DNA of 64,000 nucleotides from Prorocentrum cordatum (Eukaryota > Sar > Dinophyceae > Prorocentrales > Prorocentraceae): assembly GCA_963575745.1 (NCBI GenBank), contig CAUYUJ010014553.1:62001-126000 (forward strand), written 5' to 3'. Under the pieces are notes generated by a model. The model searched no databases. It was not told the DNA's origin and saw only the letters and a program-made list of their open reading frames with translations. A program made the position numbers and the translations under genes. Shown here in pieces: positions 32,573 through 44,195 of the stretch; within the stretch, counting starts at the first letter, position 1, and each line of letters begins with the position of its first letter.

Positions 32573-33225
32573 GCCACCCCTGTGCCGCTGCCCCCCCCCC
32601 CTCTGATGAATTTGTTATTTGGTGGAATCCTATGTGGGGGTTCGTGGGATCAATCTGAGCGATTTCGCTGACAAGGTTGAGCCGTCCAGTGGCAACCCTG
32701 GACGATCTTCAGGCCCTCCTGGGGACTTGTTGTGCCACCTTTGGTCGTTCTTGGACCAGCTTGGAGCTTTTCAGTCCCATCGCAGGGCCATGCGTGAGCA
32801 TTTAGGCCATCTTTGGAGTAGGGCCGAGGGTCAGAGAGCGCATTCCTCTGCAGAACCACCCAAAACGCGGCGTCAATGTGGTCAAGCGACGCTTCGCCGG
32901 TCAAGCCGACGAAGACCATATCCAACCACTCGTTGCTGTCCAAAGTTTGGGCTTGACGCTGGGTGTGTTGCATCAGTTTCAGCTTGACCGAACATGTCGG
33001 TTGCGCCCCTTGAGGTCCGTTTAGGGTGTTCTGCAGACCTGGCCTCCCAGATATACTCAAGCCATCTTCGGCCCGACGGGGACTCTCGGGAGTCTTGAGT
33101 CGCGTCCGGATGCACCCAGAGCGCAAACCGCGAAATGTTCCTCAAAGAGCGCTTGCACTTAGGGGTCCTTGAGTTTGTTCCTTCAGCACTTGGACTGGTT
33201 CGCCGAGGATTTTCCACGTTGCCGC
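32573..33225. other. non-coding sequence after exon 1
   Basis: No gene recognised. It begins GCCACCCCTGTG, a possible GC-type donor, and is inferred to be intron or flank of the coiled-coil gene. Confidence 0.4.
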
Positions 33226-33560
33226 ATCGTGGACGCTCGTGGGCGCCCCGTGCGGTGTATGAGGACGCCGAGGTAGCGCGCCGTTACCGCCCGTGCCGCC
33301 TCCTGGGCGCTCGTGGGCGCCCTGTGCGCTAGGTGGGCCGGCGGCCGAGGATTTCGCCACGTTGCCGCCTGCGCCGCTTGGTGGGCACTCGTGGGCGCCC
33401 CGTGCGCTGGGTGCGTCGGCCGAGGTTGCGCCACGCTGCCGCCCGTGCCGCCTCGTGGGCGCTCGTGTGCGCCCCAGCCGTCGGGTGGGTCGGCCGAGGC
33501 CGAGGTTGCGCCACGTTGCCGCCCGTGCCGCCTCGTGGGCGCTCGCGGGCGCCACGTGCG
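33226..33560 (+). repeat. 72-81 bp GC-rich tandem repeat
   Basis: About four and a half units with GCCGCCTCGTGGGCGCTCGT and GGGTCGGCCGAGGTTGCGCC. A partial copy lies at 42180-42305. Both are followed or preceded by CACCRCACAGCTTGCAC-type 13-base repeats (33565-33650; 41945-42030). Confidence 0.85.
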
Positions 33561-34674
33561 CTGCACCACGAAACTTACACCACATAACTTGCACCGCACA
33601 GCTTGCACAATATAACCTGCACAGCGTAGCTTCCACCTCATAGCCACCACCTCCAATTCACACCATATATGTCTACATGTACGTAGTGCGTTTGTAGATC
33701 GCAGGAGGCCCGGTTACTGATACGCCCCTCTAAGTTCCAGGTGACGATTATCCCCAGCCAAGACATTTTTGGTCGGCGGTGTGGAGCGGCGAGTCCGAAC
33801 TTTGTGTTTTCCGCCGGGCCAAATACCAATGGAATGTGCTCTCTCTTTTCTGGCATGAGCATCCGCAGGATTAGTACCATTTCTGTTTTGTATATTAGCT
33901 TCGTTCCTACGAGTGTAATTACTGTTCTTGTGGCGGTTTGAACCTTACGCGTATCATTCCATTCGTTTACACATACCCCGACCCCTCCCCCTGTTTCCGT
34001 AATGGTGACGCCTGAAAAGCCAGCCGCAGGAGTAATCCCGCCGCCCAAGGACTTCGGGTTTGGCCTCCCCTGGCGCCTGAGCGTCCAACATCCACGTTCT
34101 TGAGCGGCGTGGCGCCTGGGGGAGAGGGCCCCCAGCGGCCCCGAGTTGTTTTCCCCCGTCTGCGCGCCCACCACCTCCCAGGGACGCAGATGTCGAGCTC
34201 TTTGGCGCTGGGGGGGGGGGGGCGAAATTTAAGTCCCTGGGCGGCGGCGCGCACTGCGGCCTCGGCCGGGCCTCGGCGGGCCCACCACTGCCTGGGGAGA
34301 TTTCGGGCGATCCAGCGCCGGGGGACACCCAAATCGACGTCCATGGGCGGCAGCGCGCTCTGCGGCTTCTGCAGGGCGCGCTCCGCGGCCTGTGCAAGGC
34401 GCCCTCCACGGAGGCCCAGGCAGAGCGCCAGGAAGGCACCGCCAGAGAGAACAGGGTGTCGTTATACCAAACTAGCTCTCAGGCTTGGTGCTCCTCCCGC
34501 CCCTCCAGGGAGGCCCCGCCACAGCGAGCAAGGCATCCTTATGCCATATTCATGTTCAGCTGTCCTGATCCGCCCACCCCTGCGGCGAGGCCACGCCCGG
34601 GCACGGGCGGTGAGCGCTCCCCCGTGCGGGCCAGCCAGTACATTCGTACACCGTACCTCCGTACACTCCGATAT
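33561..34674. other. no recognised gene before the copia element
   Basis: Short CATAACTTGCACCGCAC-like repeats to about 33660, then unique sequence. A GC-rich stretch at 34100-34600 has open frames on both strands but no recognisable domain. Confidence 0.4.
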
Positions 34675-34771
34675 TGCCAGAGTTAGGAAGAGTCTAGGGG
34701 TGTTGCGAGGGCGAAGGACCGCAACCCTTTTGGATCAAACAAGTTCGCGGCTCCGAGGGGAGCGCCGCGCA
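34675..34771 (+). repeat. copia 5' LTR
   Basis: 97 bases, TGCCAGAG...GCCGCGCA, about four-fifths identical to 41452-41550 by eye. It is short for a copia LTR. Shared blocks are GAGGGGTG-like, GCGAGGGCG, GGACCGCA, TGGATCAAA and TCGCGGCTC. Confidence 0.8.
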
Positions 34772-34784
34772 TGGTAGCGGAGCC
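34772..34784 (+). other. primer-binding site
   Basis: TGGTAGCGGAGCC starts at the base after the LTR. The usual initiator-Met tRNA site of plant and other copia elements is TGGTATCAGAGC, so 10 of 12 positions agree. It fits the position and start (TGG) of a tRNA-primed minus-strand origin. Confidence 0.75.
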
Positions 34785-35355
34785 CGTGGCCTGAGGATAC
34801 ACGGCGTCTGCGTCGGAGGTGCGAGTCTAGCAACCCAGCGGGGAGCACCGCGGGCTGCCGAGGGCAGCCGCCCAGCCCAGCAGCCCAGCGGGGAGCACCG
34901 CGGGCTGCGGAGGGCGTCCCAGCGCCCAGCGGGGACCACCGGTGGCCGCGAAGGGCAGTTCCCATATTCTTGCGGGCCGACGTTCGACTTCGGCGGGCGC
35001 CACAGCGACGGGGCGCACGAAGCAGCGAGGGCGGCGGCGGTCGGAGGACGCCGCCTGGCGACGACAGCGGCGCGGAGACGTCTGCAAGCTGCTGGAGTCG
35101 ACGCTGAGCCTCGTCGAGAAGATCGTTGGGCACGTGACGCGGTGGTCGGGGACATCGTTGGGCACGTGACGCGGTGGTCGGTGGTCGTGGCACGAGAAGA
35201 CCTGCCAACGTTCACGCATCGCGTGGTCGGGGACGTCGTCTTCGACAAGGAGCTGGGCCACGCGTGGCCGCTCGACGTCGTGGACGAGGACGGTCACTCC
35301 TTCATGCCCCACGAGAGCGAAGCCTACGCGGCCTTCGTAGCTTGGCGGTCCAGGG

Positions 35356-36373
35356 ATGGAGGAGGAGCTGCAATCAGCAGCGCCGCGGCTGGCAGCGGGC
35401 GACCCCGCAGCCGCGGGCGCAGCTGCAACAGGAGCCCCGCCGCAGCCGCAGCCGACTGCCCAGCAGGTGATGGACGCGCTGCGGACGGCGACGGCTCGAG
35501 CGGAAGCTGCCGAGAAGCGAGCCCAGGAGTTGGGGGCGCGAGCGGGGGCGACAGCCAGACAGCAGAACGCTCACCTTCAGCAGCTGCAGCAAACGCCCCA
35601 GCAGCTGACCGCCGCGGGGGGCGCCGCGGCGGCGACCCCAGTGCCGGCGAGGAGCGAGGGTCGTCGGACGTGGGACATCATCGACGCGAAGCTGTTGACG
35701 AAGCGGGCTCAGTTCAAGGGCAGCGAGGCAGCGTGGCCCGCGTGGTCGTTCAAGCTGCCGGCGCGCATCGCGACGCTCCACGACGAGCTGCACTAGGAGA
35801 TGGTCACGGCCGGGCGACAGGCCGAAGGGGGCGTCACCAACGACGCGATGGACCTGACGAGCCCAGCGCTCGTCGGCGCGTCTCGGCAGTTGCACCACAT
35901 GCTCGTGCTGCTCCTGGGAGGCAAGGCGCTCGCCACGCAGCGGCCGATCCCGAACGGCGAAGGACTGTTGGTTCGCCGCAAGCTCGTGGAGGAGTTCGAG
36001 CCCGGCCAGCCAGCGTCAACTCTGGGTCGGATGAGGAAGCTGATGGGGTGGACGTTCGGAGCAGCGACCATCGAGACCGACGTGGACGAGTTCGACGCGG
36101 TGGCCCAGACGCACGAGCGGCGCGGCAGCGCGGTGCCCGGCGACATCAAGGCGGTGATCCTCATCGCGGGGGCCCGGGACAGGGATCTTCAGCAGCGGCT
36201 GATGGTCCACGCCGACCGCCTCGGGGACTACGACGGGATCGCAAAGCGCGCGATGACGTACCCGACGAACAGGAAACGTTCACGGACGCAGCAAGAGGCA
36301 CCGCAGCGGGGGCCACCGCGGCGGACGGCAGCGGGCCAGCACCGATGGACATCAGGTCCCTGACGGCGACGTA
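35356..36373 (+). pseudogene. copia gag (capsid) remnant
   Basis: The frame runs from ATG 35356 through an N-terminal Ala/Gln-rich, coiled-coil-like segment (residues 30-95) and WDIIDAKLL, then an in-frame TAG at 35794-35796 (LHDELH*EM, probably an old Gln codon). It stays open to 36363. From about 36270 the sensible reading moves to another frame ending PMDIRSLTAT, so at least one frameshift is present. Gag would package the element's RNA. It has lost integrity. Confidence 0.65.
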
Positions 36374-36386
36374 GGCAGCAGGAAGG

Positions 36387-37445
36387 ATGGCGCCAACCGG
36401 GGTGGCGACGGTCGCAAACGCCATCAAGAAGGACAAAGGCAAGGGGAGGGGGGGGAGTAGCAAAGGAACAGACGGCGGCAATAAGGGATGCGGGAAGCTC
36501 TACGACGGAAGCAGGGGATCCCGATCCCAGCACCAGACGCAGAAGGACGGCAAGGGCAGAGATGGCAACGATGGCCGGCGCGTCGAGACACGCACGTACA
36601 GGCAGTGCCCTCAGACGGGCCACCCGATGAGAGACTGCCCTGACAAGACTTCGATAGTGAACAGCACGGCCAGCATGACGATCGAGCTGAAGGACGCGTT
36701 GAACTTGGTTCAGCTGCTCACGCCTGCGACGGGCTCAGCAGCGTCGAGCGCGCCGTCCGTGGCGCCGAACAGCGTCGCCCAGGCGCGTGCCGACGCCGCG
36801 CAGCTGTCAACGGCGCTCTCAGTGGCCGCTCAGAGCGGCTGCAGCGCCAGCTCAAGCGGCGGCGGGGCCGCGGGGCCCGCGGGAGACACCGCGTCCGCCA
36901 TCCAGTGGGCGTTGCGCCTGGCGGCCCAGGCAGCGGGCCCCGCGAATCGGATCTCGACGCTGCGAGCTCCGCGGGTTGGCAGCCCAGGAGGCGACAACGA
37001 GAGCTGCGAGGAGTACATCATGGTGGACTGGGGGGCCTCCAGAGCGACGCGCCCACGCGGCCGCGCCCCGAGCGCGGCGACGCGTGAGCCTGCCCTGCTC
37101 TACGACATCCGCGACGCGGACGACAGGCGCGCGAGGCATCGCGGCGAGAAGACCGTGCAGTACGACCTGCTGGACAGCCCAGACGCGCGCGGAGTGGGCA
37201 TCGACTGCCACGTCGCCGACGTCTCGCACCCCACCATGGGAGTCGCTGAGGCGCGCGATAACGGCCACTCTGCGGTGTTTTCCCCGATGGGCGCGTACAT
37301 CGCGCCCGCGGCGCTCAGCCTATCAGAGGGCATCGCCAACGCGCCTCTGGTGCGACAGAACAGCTTGTTCTGGGTGCGAGGGCGCGTCGCGGGAGCCACC
37401 GCGACGGCGTTCGAGACGCCGCGGCTTAACCTAGTCGGGGCCTAA
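36387..37445 (+). pseudogene. copia nucleocapsid knuckle and protease remnant
   Basis: The frame holds a CCHC zinc knuckle whose first cysteine is replaced: Tyr at 36597-36599, then Cys 36606-36608, His 36621-36623 and Cys 36636-36638. Further on is the aspartic protease site, read as VDWGAS instead of VDSGAS (TGG at 37029-37031 for the serine). Both are one-base changes from the expected residues, so neither domain is likely to work. The region after 37070 is a conserved linker before integrase. It ends in TAA at 37443. Confidence 0.65.
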
Positions 37446-37685
37446 GCGCCCGCGGCAGCAGCCGAGCAGCCCCAACGCGAGGGGGCGCCGCTGGCAGAGG
37501 CGGAGCCCGACCACGCGCCAGCCAGGGCGAAGCGGGCGCCGCCGCTTCCCAGCCCGGAGGAGATCGACAAGCACGAGTTCACCCACCTGCCACCGCGAGG
37601 CTGGCGCGACAAGTTTGCGCCAGCCAAGGCGGCAGATGACCCGCGCCGACAGGGCGGCGGGCCTGGCAGCGTCGACGAGGCGCAG

Positions 37686-38544
37686 ATGGACAATCTGCTC
37701 CTCGGCGCCGTGGTCACAGCTGAGACAGCTGAGGAGCTGGCGGCCTCAGCCGGCAGCGTGGCTGGGTTGGCGCCGGCGGATCAGCAGATCGAGCAGGCCG
37801 TCTTGATACCGCAGCTGGTGGACCCGGTCGCTGGCGACGGCGTGGAGGTGCTGCTCCATGCGCTGGTCGTGGCGCACCGCCAGCCCCTTGCGGTGCGCAC
37901 GGTCTTGCGGCCGAAGGGCATGCATCCCCTCGTGTCCATTGCACCGAGTGCGGCCATCGACGCCTGGGGCATCGCGGAGTGCATCTTGCGCACCTTTCAG
38001 GGGGCAGCAGTCCAGGCGCTGGCCGAGCAGATCTCCGAGGGGCGGTTGCTGAAGGGCTTCGAGTGCCAGCTCGCGGCAGCGCCTGCCAGGGGCCACTCGT
38101 CGATGGGCTTCGCCGAGGCCATGGGCGCCCACGTGGCCAAGCAGGTGTTCGTGGTCAAGCTCCAGCGCGAGTCGGGCATGGGCGCGTGCATCCCCGTGTT
38201 CAACGGGCGATGCCGTTGGTGGGCAGGCGCGCCGAGTGGCTCCTCGCACGGTTGGCTGCCAGGCAGGCCGCGGGCAAGACGGCCTACGACGTCAATCGGG
38301 GCAAGCCGCACCGCGGGCAGGTGGCCGCGCTCGGAGAAGTTGCCTGGGCCCGCGCGCCAGGCGACCGCGCGCAGAAGGCAGAGGCCCAGTGGCGCTTAGG
38401 TGTCTGGCTGTGCAAGACCGAGAAGAGCGACGAGCACTTGGTCGGCGGGTCGCGGCAGACCAGCCGCCATCGCGCTGTCAGGAGGCAGCCGAAGGAGCGA
38501 AGGTTCAACGTGGGCGCGCTGAACAGCTTCGCGGGCTTGCCTTA
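37686..38544 (+). pseudogene. copia integrase remnant
   Basis: Integrase-like sequence is spread over two frames. The first (37686-38230) includes APARGHSSMGFAEA, corresponding to the third catalytic block. The second (about 38236-38544) reads KTAYDVNRGKPHRGQVAALG and WRLGVWLCKTEKSDEHLVGG, the C-terminal part of the integrase. The frame change lies near 38230. The first two acidic residues are not clear. Sequence 38545-39400 continues as a degenerate proline/alanine-rich linker between integrase and reverse transcriptase. Confidence 0.6.
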
Positions 38545-39403
38545 GGACCCCCAGTCCAAGCCTGAGCGCGCAGACACCGCTGCACGGCAGCCCTGGGGCG
38601 GCGCCGAGCCCCGCCACGGAGGCAACGTGCCGAGGGCGCGCCAGGCGCAGGCGCGCAGCGGCGCCAGGCCGAGGAAGCGCATCCAGCGGCCGCGGCAGCA
38701 GCAGCAGCTCCAGCGGCGGAAGAGCCAGCGCGCCCACCTCCAGGACCACTGGGCGCTCGGCCAGCACCCCTGCCCGAGCCAAGTCCCGTCGAACTGTCCG
38801 AAATGCGGGGCGGGGGGGGTGGGGGCGAAGCGGCGCTTTCCCACGCGCGCAGGAAGCGCATGGAGGGGGGGCTCCCGGACGAGGCGAATCGGCAGGCAGC
38901 GGTTCACCCGCTACCAGGCGACGCCATCGCAGCCCCAGAGACGGAGTTGGATGCGGCAGCGGTCGACCCCGCAGCCGCGATGGCAGCAGCAGCAGCAGCA
39001 GGCAGCGCAGCAACAGCGGCGAGTTCATCCCAGCCGCTCCCTGCGGAGGGCGGCTCAGCGGGCGACTCCGCGGGGGCGGGCGTAGACTCGAGGGGCCGAC
39101 CAGCAGCTCCCGCGGACAGCGAGCCGCGGTCGAAGGCGCCCAGGGTGGCCAACCTCGTGGCGCCCGCGAACACCAGTGAAACTGCCTACTTGGGCTTCGA
39201 CGGCGAGGACTGCGAACGACTGCGGCTGTTCGCTGCGTCGGCGCGTGACGGGGAGGCTCCGACAGCGCGGGCGCGCGACCTCGTGCCAGAGACGGTGGCG
39301 TACGACAGCCGCTCGGGCGAGGCGTTGCCGAGGGAACTCGCAGTGTAGGGGCGCCCGCAGGAGCTCGACCAGATGGCCGCGCGCGGCGTCTACTCTGGAC
39401 GCC

Positions 39404-39596
39404 CGAAATGGGCGCGGACAGACTGGGCACAATACCCAACAGCAGTTCCTGTTCATTTTGAACAGGATTCGCTGTCCACGCCGCCGCGGCCTGTGCCCAT
39501 TCGAGACAGAAGGCCGCCTGCCCAACAGCGGCCGCTGTTGGTTTGGGAAAACATGTGTTGTTGGGCATTGTGCCCATTGTTTCCGCACCCATTTCG
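39404..39596. mobile_element. 193-bp TIR element inserted in copia
   Basis: The ends are inverted repeats of 41 bases, 35 matching by eye: CGAAATGGGCGCGGACAGAC... on the left and, read inward from the right, CGAAATGGGTGCGGAAACAA.... Removing it rejoins copia coding sequence from YSGRP (before) to IYEDVSDES (after), so it is a later insertion. Flanks GCCCGAA and GGCCAAA may be a mutated 7-bp target duplication. It has no coding capacity and its size matches the intronic TIR elements at 51997 and 63013. Confidence 0.75.
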
Positions 39597-40870
39597 CGCG
39601 GCCAAATCTACGAGGACGTGTCCGACGAGTCGCGCGTAGGCAGGCGCATGCGGAGCAAGTGGCTTGACGGATTCCTATGCAGGCCAGACGGGGCGCCCTT
39701 CGCACGGTCGAGACTCGCGGCCATGGACTTCAACCTCTTCGAGCGCGACGTACCACATCTACCTGCGCTTGGTGGTGTCCACGGTTGCCTCGAAGCCCCC
39801 ATCGGGGCAGAGGCAAGTGGCTCTGCGCGATGCCAGCGCGGCGTTCATCCACGCGGACATGGACGAGCGGTTGCGCGTGATGCCTCCGCCTGGGCTGCGA
39901 CGACCTGGGCGGGTCTGGGAGCTCTACGAGGCGCTCTACGGCGCAAGGCCTGCGTCAAGGCTGTGGCAGGTGCACGCCGGAGACGTATTCGAGAAGAGTC
40001 GGCCGCCACGGGCTCGGATCGCGTCGTGCCCTGGTGCCGTCTACAACGAGACCTTGGACATCACGCTGGGCGTGCACGGTGACGACTTCGTGGCCGAAGG
40101 GGGCCTCGGCGAAACTGGACGTGTTTGACGCGGTGTTGGAGGGGCACATCGAGATCGAGAAACTGGGTCGATCGGGGCCAGGTGCCACCCGCGGTAGCCA
40201 CGGCAGTCTGCTCAAGCGACACATCGAGTGGCGGGGGGCTCCGTCTCCTCGCATTGCGTGGAGGGCAGATGACTCGCATGTGGACAACCTGGTCGAGCTC
40301 TTAGACCTGCCAGCTCACGCGACGAAGCCTCAGACGAGCCCGGGCTCGAAGGCCACGGGAGGCTCCGTGCACAAGGAGGCGGTCGTGGACGAGCGGCTCA
40401 AGAAGCTGGCCCCCAAGGCAGGCGGAGTGTTCGGTTGGCCCGCCGAGCGGGGTCAGGCCGAGTGCGGCGTCTCCGTATCCAGGACCCGTGGAAACAGGAG
40501 CGCGCGCGGACGAAGGATCTGAAGGTGAGAAATTGGACACGGCGGTGAACCGAGCAGACATCGGGACGACGCCATTGGGCGGTTCGAGGGTCGAGGTCTT
40601 GCTGAAGCTCATGGGGCTAGCGACGAGAGGGCGCGCGGCTCGCCATGCGAGCGATTCCACGGCGGCCATGCTGAAGGTAGTCTTAGCAGCAGTGCGTGCG
40701 CGTGGCGCAGCGGGGGCCACCGCAGCCGCGGGAGAAGGCCAGTATGACGGCAGCACGATCAGCATCGCGATGCCGTTGTTCCTGTTCATGCTGGCGCATA
40801 TGCTAGGGCCCGCGGCAGCTGCCTCTCCAAGATGCGCTCGAGAGAGCGTCAGCCCGACACCGCGGGCGGC
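39597..40870 (+). pseudogene. copia reverse transcriptase and RNase H remnant
   Basis: From IYEDVSDESRVGRRMRSKW the frame passes to RDASAAFIHADMDERL (the DVKTAFLNG-like block), PPGLRRPGRVWELYEALYGA and LGVHGDDFVAEG, where the catalytic pair GDD (40078-40086) replaces the usual VDD. A frameshift near 40120 leads to VFDAVLEGHIEIEKL and HIEWRG. Another near 40490 leads to EKLDTAVNRADIGTTPLGG, the RNase H end motif. At least three frames are used, so the polyprotein is dead. The sequence from 40870 to the 3' LTR is GC-rich non-coding or linker and ends in a short G-rich polypurine stretch. Confidence 0.75.
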
Positions 40871-41451
40871 GAGGTGACGGGGGGCACCGGCGACGGGCGA
40901 GGCGACAGCACCCAGGGCGGACGAGAGCGGGAAGCACCGCTTCCAGCCACAGAGGGCGCGAACGCTCAGGGCGGACGAGAGCGGGAAGCACCGCCTCCAG
41001 CCTCGGCGAGCGCGGATGAGGGATCGGATGCGGGAGGCACCGCGCCGACCAAGGAAGGACCTCGGCAGCGACGACAGGTCGCGTCGAGGATCGTGGCGTG
41101 CCAATGCGAGGGGCTCCACGGCGTTCCACTCAGCTGCGAGCATATAGCCGTCAGAGACGAGCTGATGCGCTACAGGGTGGGCGACCTGAGGGCGGCGCTG
41201 CGGGCGCGCAGCCTCAGCGACTGGTCTGAAGGCCGACCTTGCCAACAGGCGGGCGAGGATGGCGGCGAGGCCACCCAGGGCCAACCAGGGCCCGAGGCCG
41301 ACCATCGACGAGCTGGTCGGGTCGGCGACTGCGACGTCGTCTGCGAGCGCCAGCACCTGATGGTGCACGACGACCCCTGCGATGCCGCTCCCAGTGGGGG
41401 GCGCCGCGGGGGGCGCCGCGCCTCGCTCCGCAAAGACGCGGCGAGGGGGCG

Positions 41452-41550
41452 TGCCAGAGCTATGAAGATAGTTTAGGGGTGCTGCGAGGGCGCTGGACCG
41501 CAGCCCGCCTGGATCAAAAAGGATCGCGGCTCGGAGGGGGGTGCCGCACA
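41452..41550 (+). repeat. copia 3' LTR
   Basis: 99 bases, TGCCAGAG...GCCGCACA, partner of 34675-34771. It is preceded by the purine-rich GCGGCGAGGGGGCG, a plausible polypurine tract. Confidence 0.8.
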
Positions 41551-42179
41551 TATATGTATACATATGTATGTATATATACATACATATGTATATATAGATA
41601 TGGATATATATATATATATATATATATATATGACACTTCGTGCATCCGTGCATTCCCCAGGGGTCCGTATGTTGCGAATTGCCAGTACACATTGTTCTGA
41701 TCCCGCCAGGGTCTCGGATTGTGCTATCTGCCTAGAAGTATTATCAAACGTGCTCTGTGTTGTAGACTTAGATACAAACATACCTCTATATACCTACCGA
41801 TATCGCATCCCAGTACGCACATACGTACGCGCATGCATGCATACACACATGTATATACATACATCCATGTATGCATACTTACATGCATTCATACATTCAT
41901 TACTTCATACATACAGCAAACATACATCAAAACACCATTGTACATATTACACCACGTTGCTTACCCCGCATAGCGCTCACCGCCACGCATTTCACGCCGC
42001 ATGGCTTGCACGACATAGCTTGCGCCACAGAGTCTTCATCCTACGGTTTCCGCGCCCACAGTGCAATAACCAGTTGGTCAGGCCCCAGACGGACTAACAT
42101 GTCGCGAACCGTGCGTGCACCTAGCGGCTCGCACTTGCGATACGTAAGGAATTGGACGGGTCAGGCGGGAATGTTCCAC
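41551..42179. other. TA and CATA microsatellites, no gene
   Basis: TATATGTA and TA runs (41553-41632) come right after the copia LTR, and CATACATA-type repeats lie at about 41810-41935. 13-base GCTTGCAC repeats follow to 42030. Nothing coding was recognised. Confidence 0.6.
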
Positions 42180-42305
42180 GTTTCCTCCTTGTGCCGTCTC
42201 GTTGGTGTTCGTTGGCGCCCCGTGCGCTGGGTGGGTCGGCCGAGGTTGCGCCACGTTGCCGCCCGCGCCGCCACGTGGGCGCTCGTGTGCGCCTCGTGGG
42301 TGGAT
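42180..42305 (+). repeat. partial copy of the 33226 GC-rich repeat
   Basis: One and a half units of GTGGGTCGGCCGAGGTTGCG and CGTGGGCGCTCGTGTGCG. Confidence 0.75.
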
Positions 42306-42900
42306 CGGTGTGAGGCATCCTCACACCCTGCTACGAGACCAGACGAGAGTGGGCACGAACAGGGCACACCGCTTGAGCCATCCCCGCAATCTGGGCACGA
42401 ACCGGCCGTGCAAACACCCTGGCGGCTCCCCCTCGGGAGTGTGTGTTGAAACCACCGGCCCGCCTCAGACATTTCGACACCTTGAGTCTGAGTGTGACAG
42501 ATTCTGAACATGCGCGGTTGCGAACCTGAGTGTGAGTGAGTAGGAGTACGGCTGGTTACGTTTCATTGTGAGTTAGTTTGAGTGTGGGTAAGTGTTTGAG
42601 CGCGAGTAAGTCAGTGCGCGAATGAGCCTGCGTAGGAACGAGTGTGAGTATGAGTAAGTCTGAGTGTGAGCTGGTCTGAGTGCGAGTGAGTCTGAGTGTG
42701 ATGAATACGTGTGAGTGATTTTGATTCGACTGAGTCTGAGTGCGAGCGAATGTGAGTAAGAGCTTCAAGAGGGGTCGGGGAAGAAGAGGAGGAGGAAGAG
42801 GAGTTGGATGAGGAGGAGGGGAAGGCGAATGTGTGTGTGTGTGTGTGTGTGTGCGTGCGAGGGGGTCGGCTGCGCCTAAGTAATATCAGGAGTTCATCTC
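42306..42900 (+). repeat. diverged 152-bp module, GAGT array and GT run
   Basis: A diverged 152-bp module (42310-42480, GAAACCACCGGCCCGCC) is followed by a GAGTGTGAGTAAGTCTGAG array (to about 42765), GAG-rich sequence, a GT run (42833-42852) and GCGCCTAAGTAAT. The order copies 19960-20810. Confidence 0.7.
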
Positions 42901-43799
42901 AGGACCTAGGGAACATGCGCAAAGTCCACAAGCACGCACATGACGGAATCAGGCCAAAGAACTGATTTTTGCAAAACAATTCAACATCGAACAATCAAGC
43001 ACCCTCCGGTTTCCCGTTGGGAAGATTGCAGAGGCTTTGCCCGCGCTCATGTGTTGAATTGTTTAAAAAGCCATGTGCATTCAGCCATCTCGTCCAGAAC
43101 CGCCGTTATCATCTCGCCACGCGGCGCATCCTCCTTGATCCAGCGTGCGCTAAGCGCGCGAATCCTTATCAAATAATACCACGCGGGCCACACGCACGCG
43201 CCGCCACTCGATCGTGTCGAAAGCCTTCCAAACACCATTGGTTTTCGACGCGTTTCAAGATATAGCTTGTCATACATAGATGGGGCAAGCCACAAAAAAT
43301 ACAAAACAAGTGGTGTTCAACGAAGCGTCGCCCAGGTGGCTTGAATTTCCCCACACGCGCAGACTTACTCACCATTGCCCTCATCAGCGCCACCGCGCCA
43401 CCAGCAGAATCGCCATTGCCAGTCGCCGCCATTGCCGCCATCACCAGTCAGTCACCTGCATTACGGACACATGGACATCTTCATCACCGACATCGTCGTC
43501 ACTAGCACCAGCCTCCGCCATTGGTGTTGCCGTCGTTATTGTCATCATCGCCACCACCATCGCTACTACCATCATCGTTGCCGTCGATGTCGGTGTTATC
43601 ATAATACCGCGCCCGCCCGGGTCACCGACACGCGCTGAAGTGCTTGCGCGCCACTGCGGCCGTTGAAACGCGCGTGGAAGTTCCCATCGGTGAGCGCCAT
43701 CGTTGCCGCATTGGTTGTGCCAAAACAACTGGTCGCTCTGCGCGCGAGTTTGCTCGCGGTAGCGCGGTAACAACATTGTAGGGGCAATCAGGGTGCAAT
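42901..43799. other. no gene recognised
   Basis: Lower-GC, mostly unique sequence. CATCATCGCCACCACC-type low complexity lies at 43480-43580. No ORF with recognisable features. Confidence 0.4.
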
Positions 43800-44195
43800 T
43801 AATTTTTGGGCTGCACCCTTGCACCCTTGCACCCTTGGCTAACGGAGCATGTCTTCACCCTTGCACCCTTGCACCCTTAGCCGCTAAGGGTGCAACCCTG
43901 CACCCTTGCACCCTTGCACCCTTAGCTAAGGGTGCAGCCCTGCACCCTTGCACCCTTGCACCCTTAGCCGCTAAGGGTGCAACCCTGCCCCCTTGCACCC
44001 TTGCACCCTTAGCTAAGGGTGCAACGGTGCACCCTTGCACCCTTGCACCCTTAGCCGCTAAGGGTGCAGCCCTGCCCCCTTGCCCCCTTGCACCCTTAGC
44101 TAAGGGTGCAACGGTGCACCCTTGCACCCTTGCACCCTTAGCCGCTAAGGGTGCAGCCCTGCCCCCTTGCACCCTTGCACCGTTAGCTGGAAGTC
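43800..44195 (+). repeat. palindrome array (GCACCCTTAGC...)
   Basis: CACCCTTGCACCCTTGCACC runs are separated alternately by the perfect 20-base palindrome GCACCCTTAGCTAAGGGTGC and by a hairpin with the same arms and a CCG loop (TTAGCCGCTAA). There are about seven such centres. An inverted copy of the whole array, with a related flanking block GGCCGCCGAGC, lies at 60930-61300. Confidence 0.85.

Larger units (their letters stand above)
34675..41550 (+). mobile_element. decayed Ty1/copia-type LTR retrotransposon
   Basis: A complete but broken element of about 6.9 kb. It has matching terminal repeats that begin TG and end CA, a primer-binding site directly after the left one, and the copia order gag, zinc knuckle, protease, integrase, reverse transcriptase, RNase H. 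Flanks are GATAT before and TATAT after, possibly a mutated 5-bp target duplication. Stops and frame changes occur throughout. A small TIR element is inserted at 39404-39596. Confidence 0.85.

Noticed and set aside
34100-34777. 225-codon frame just before the copia gag
   Set aside because: It crosses the LTR and has no domain; composition-driven.
43855-44190. Telomere-like repeat from CCCTTA strings
   Set aside because: The unit is a palindrome with CACCCTTGCACC spacers, not a short head-to-tail TTTAGGG-type repeat.
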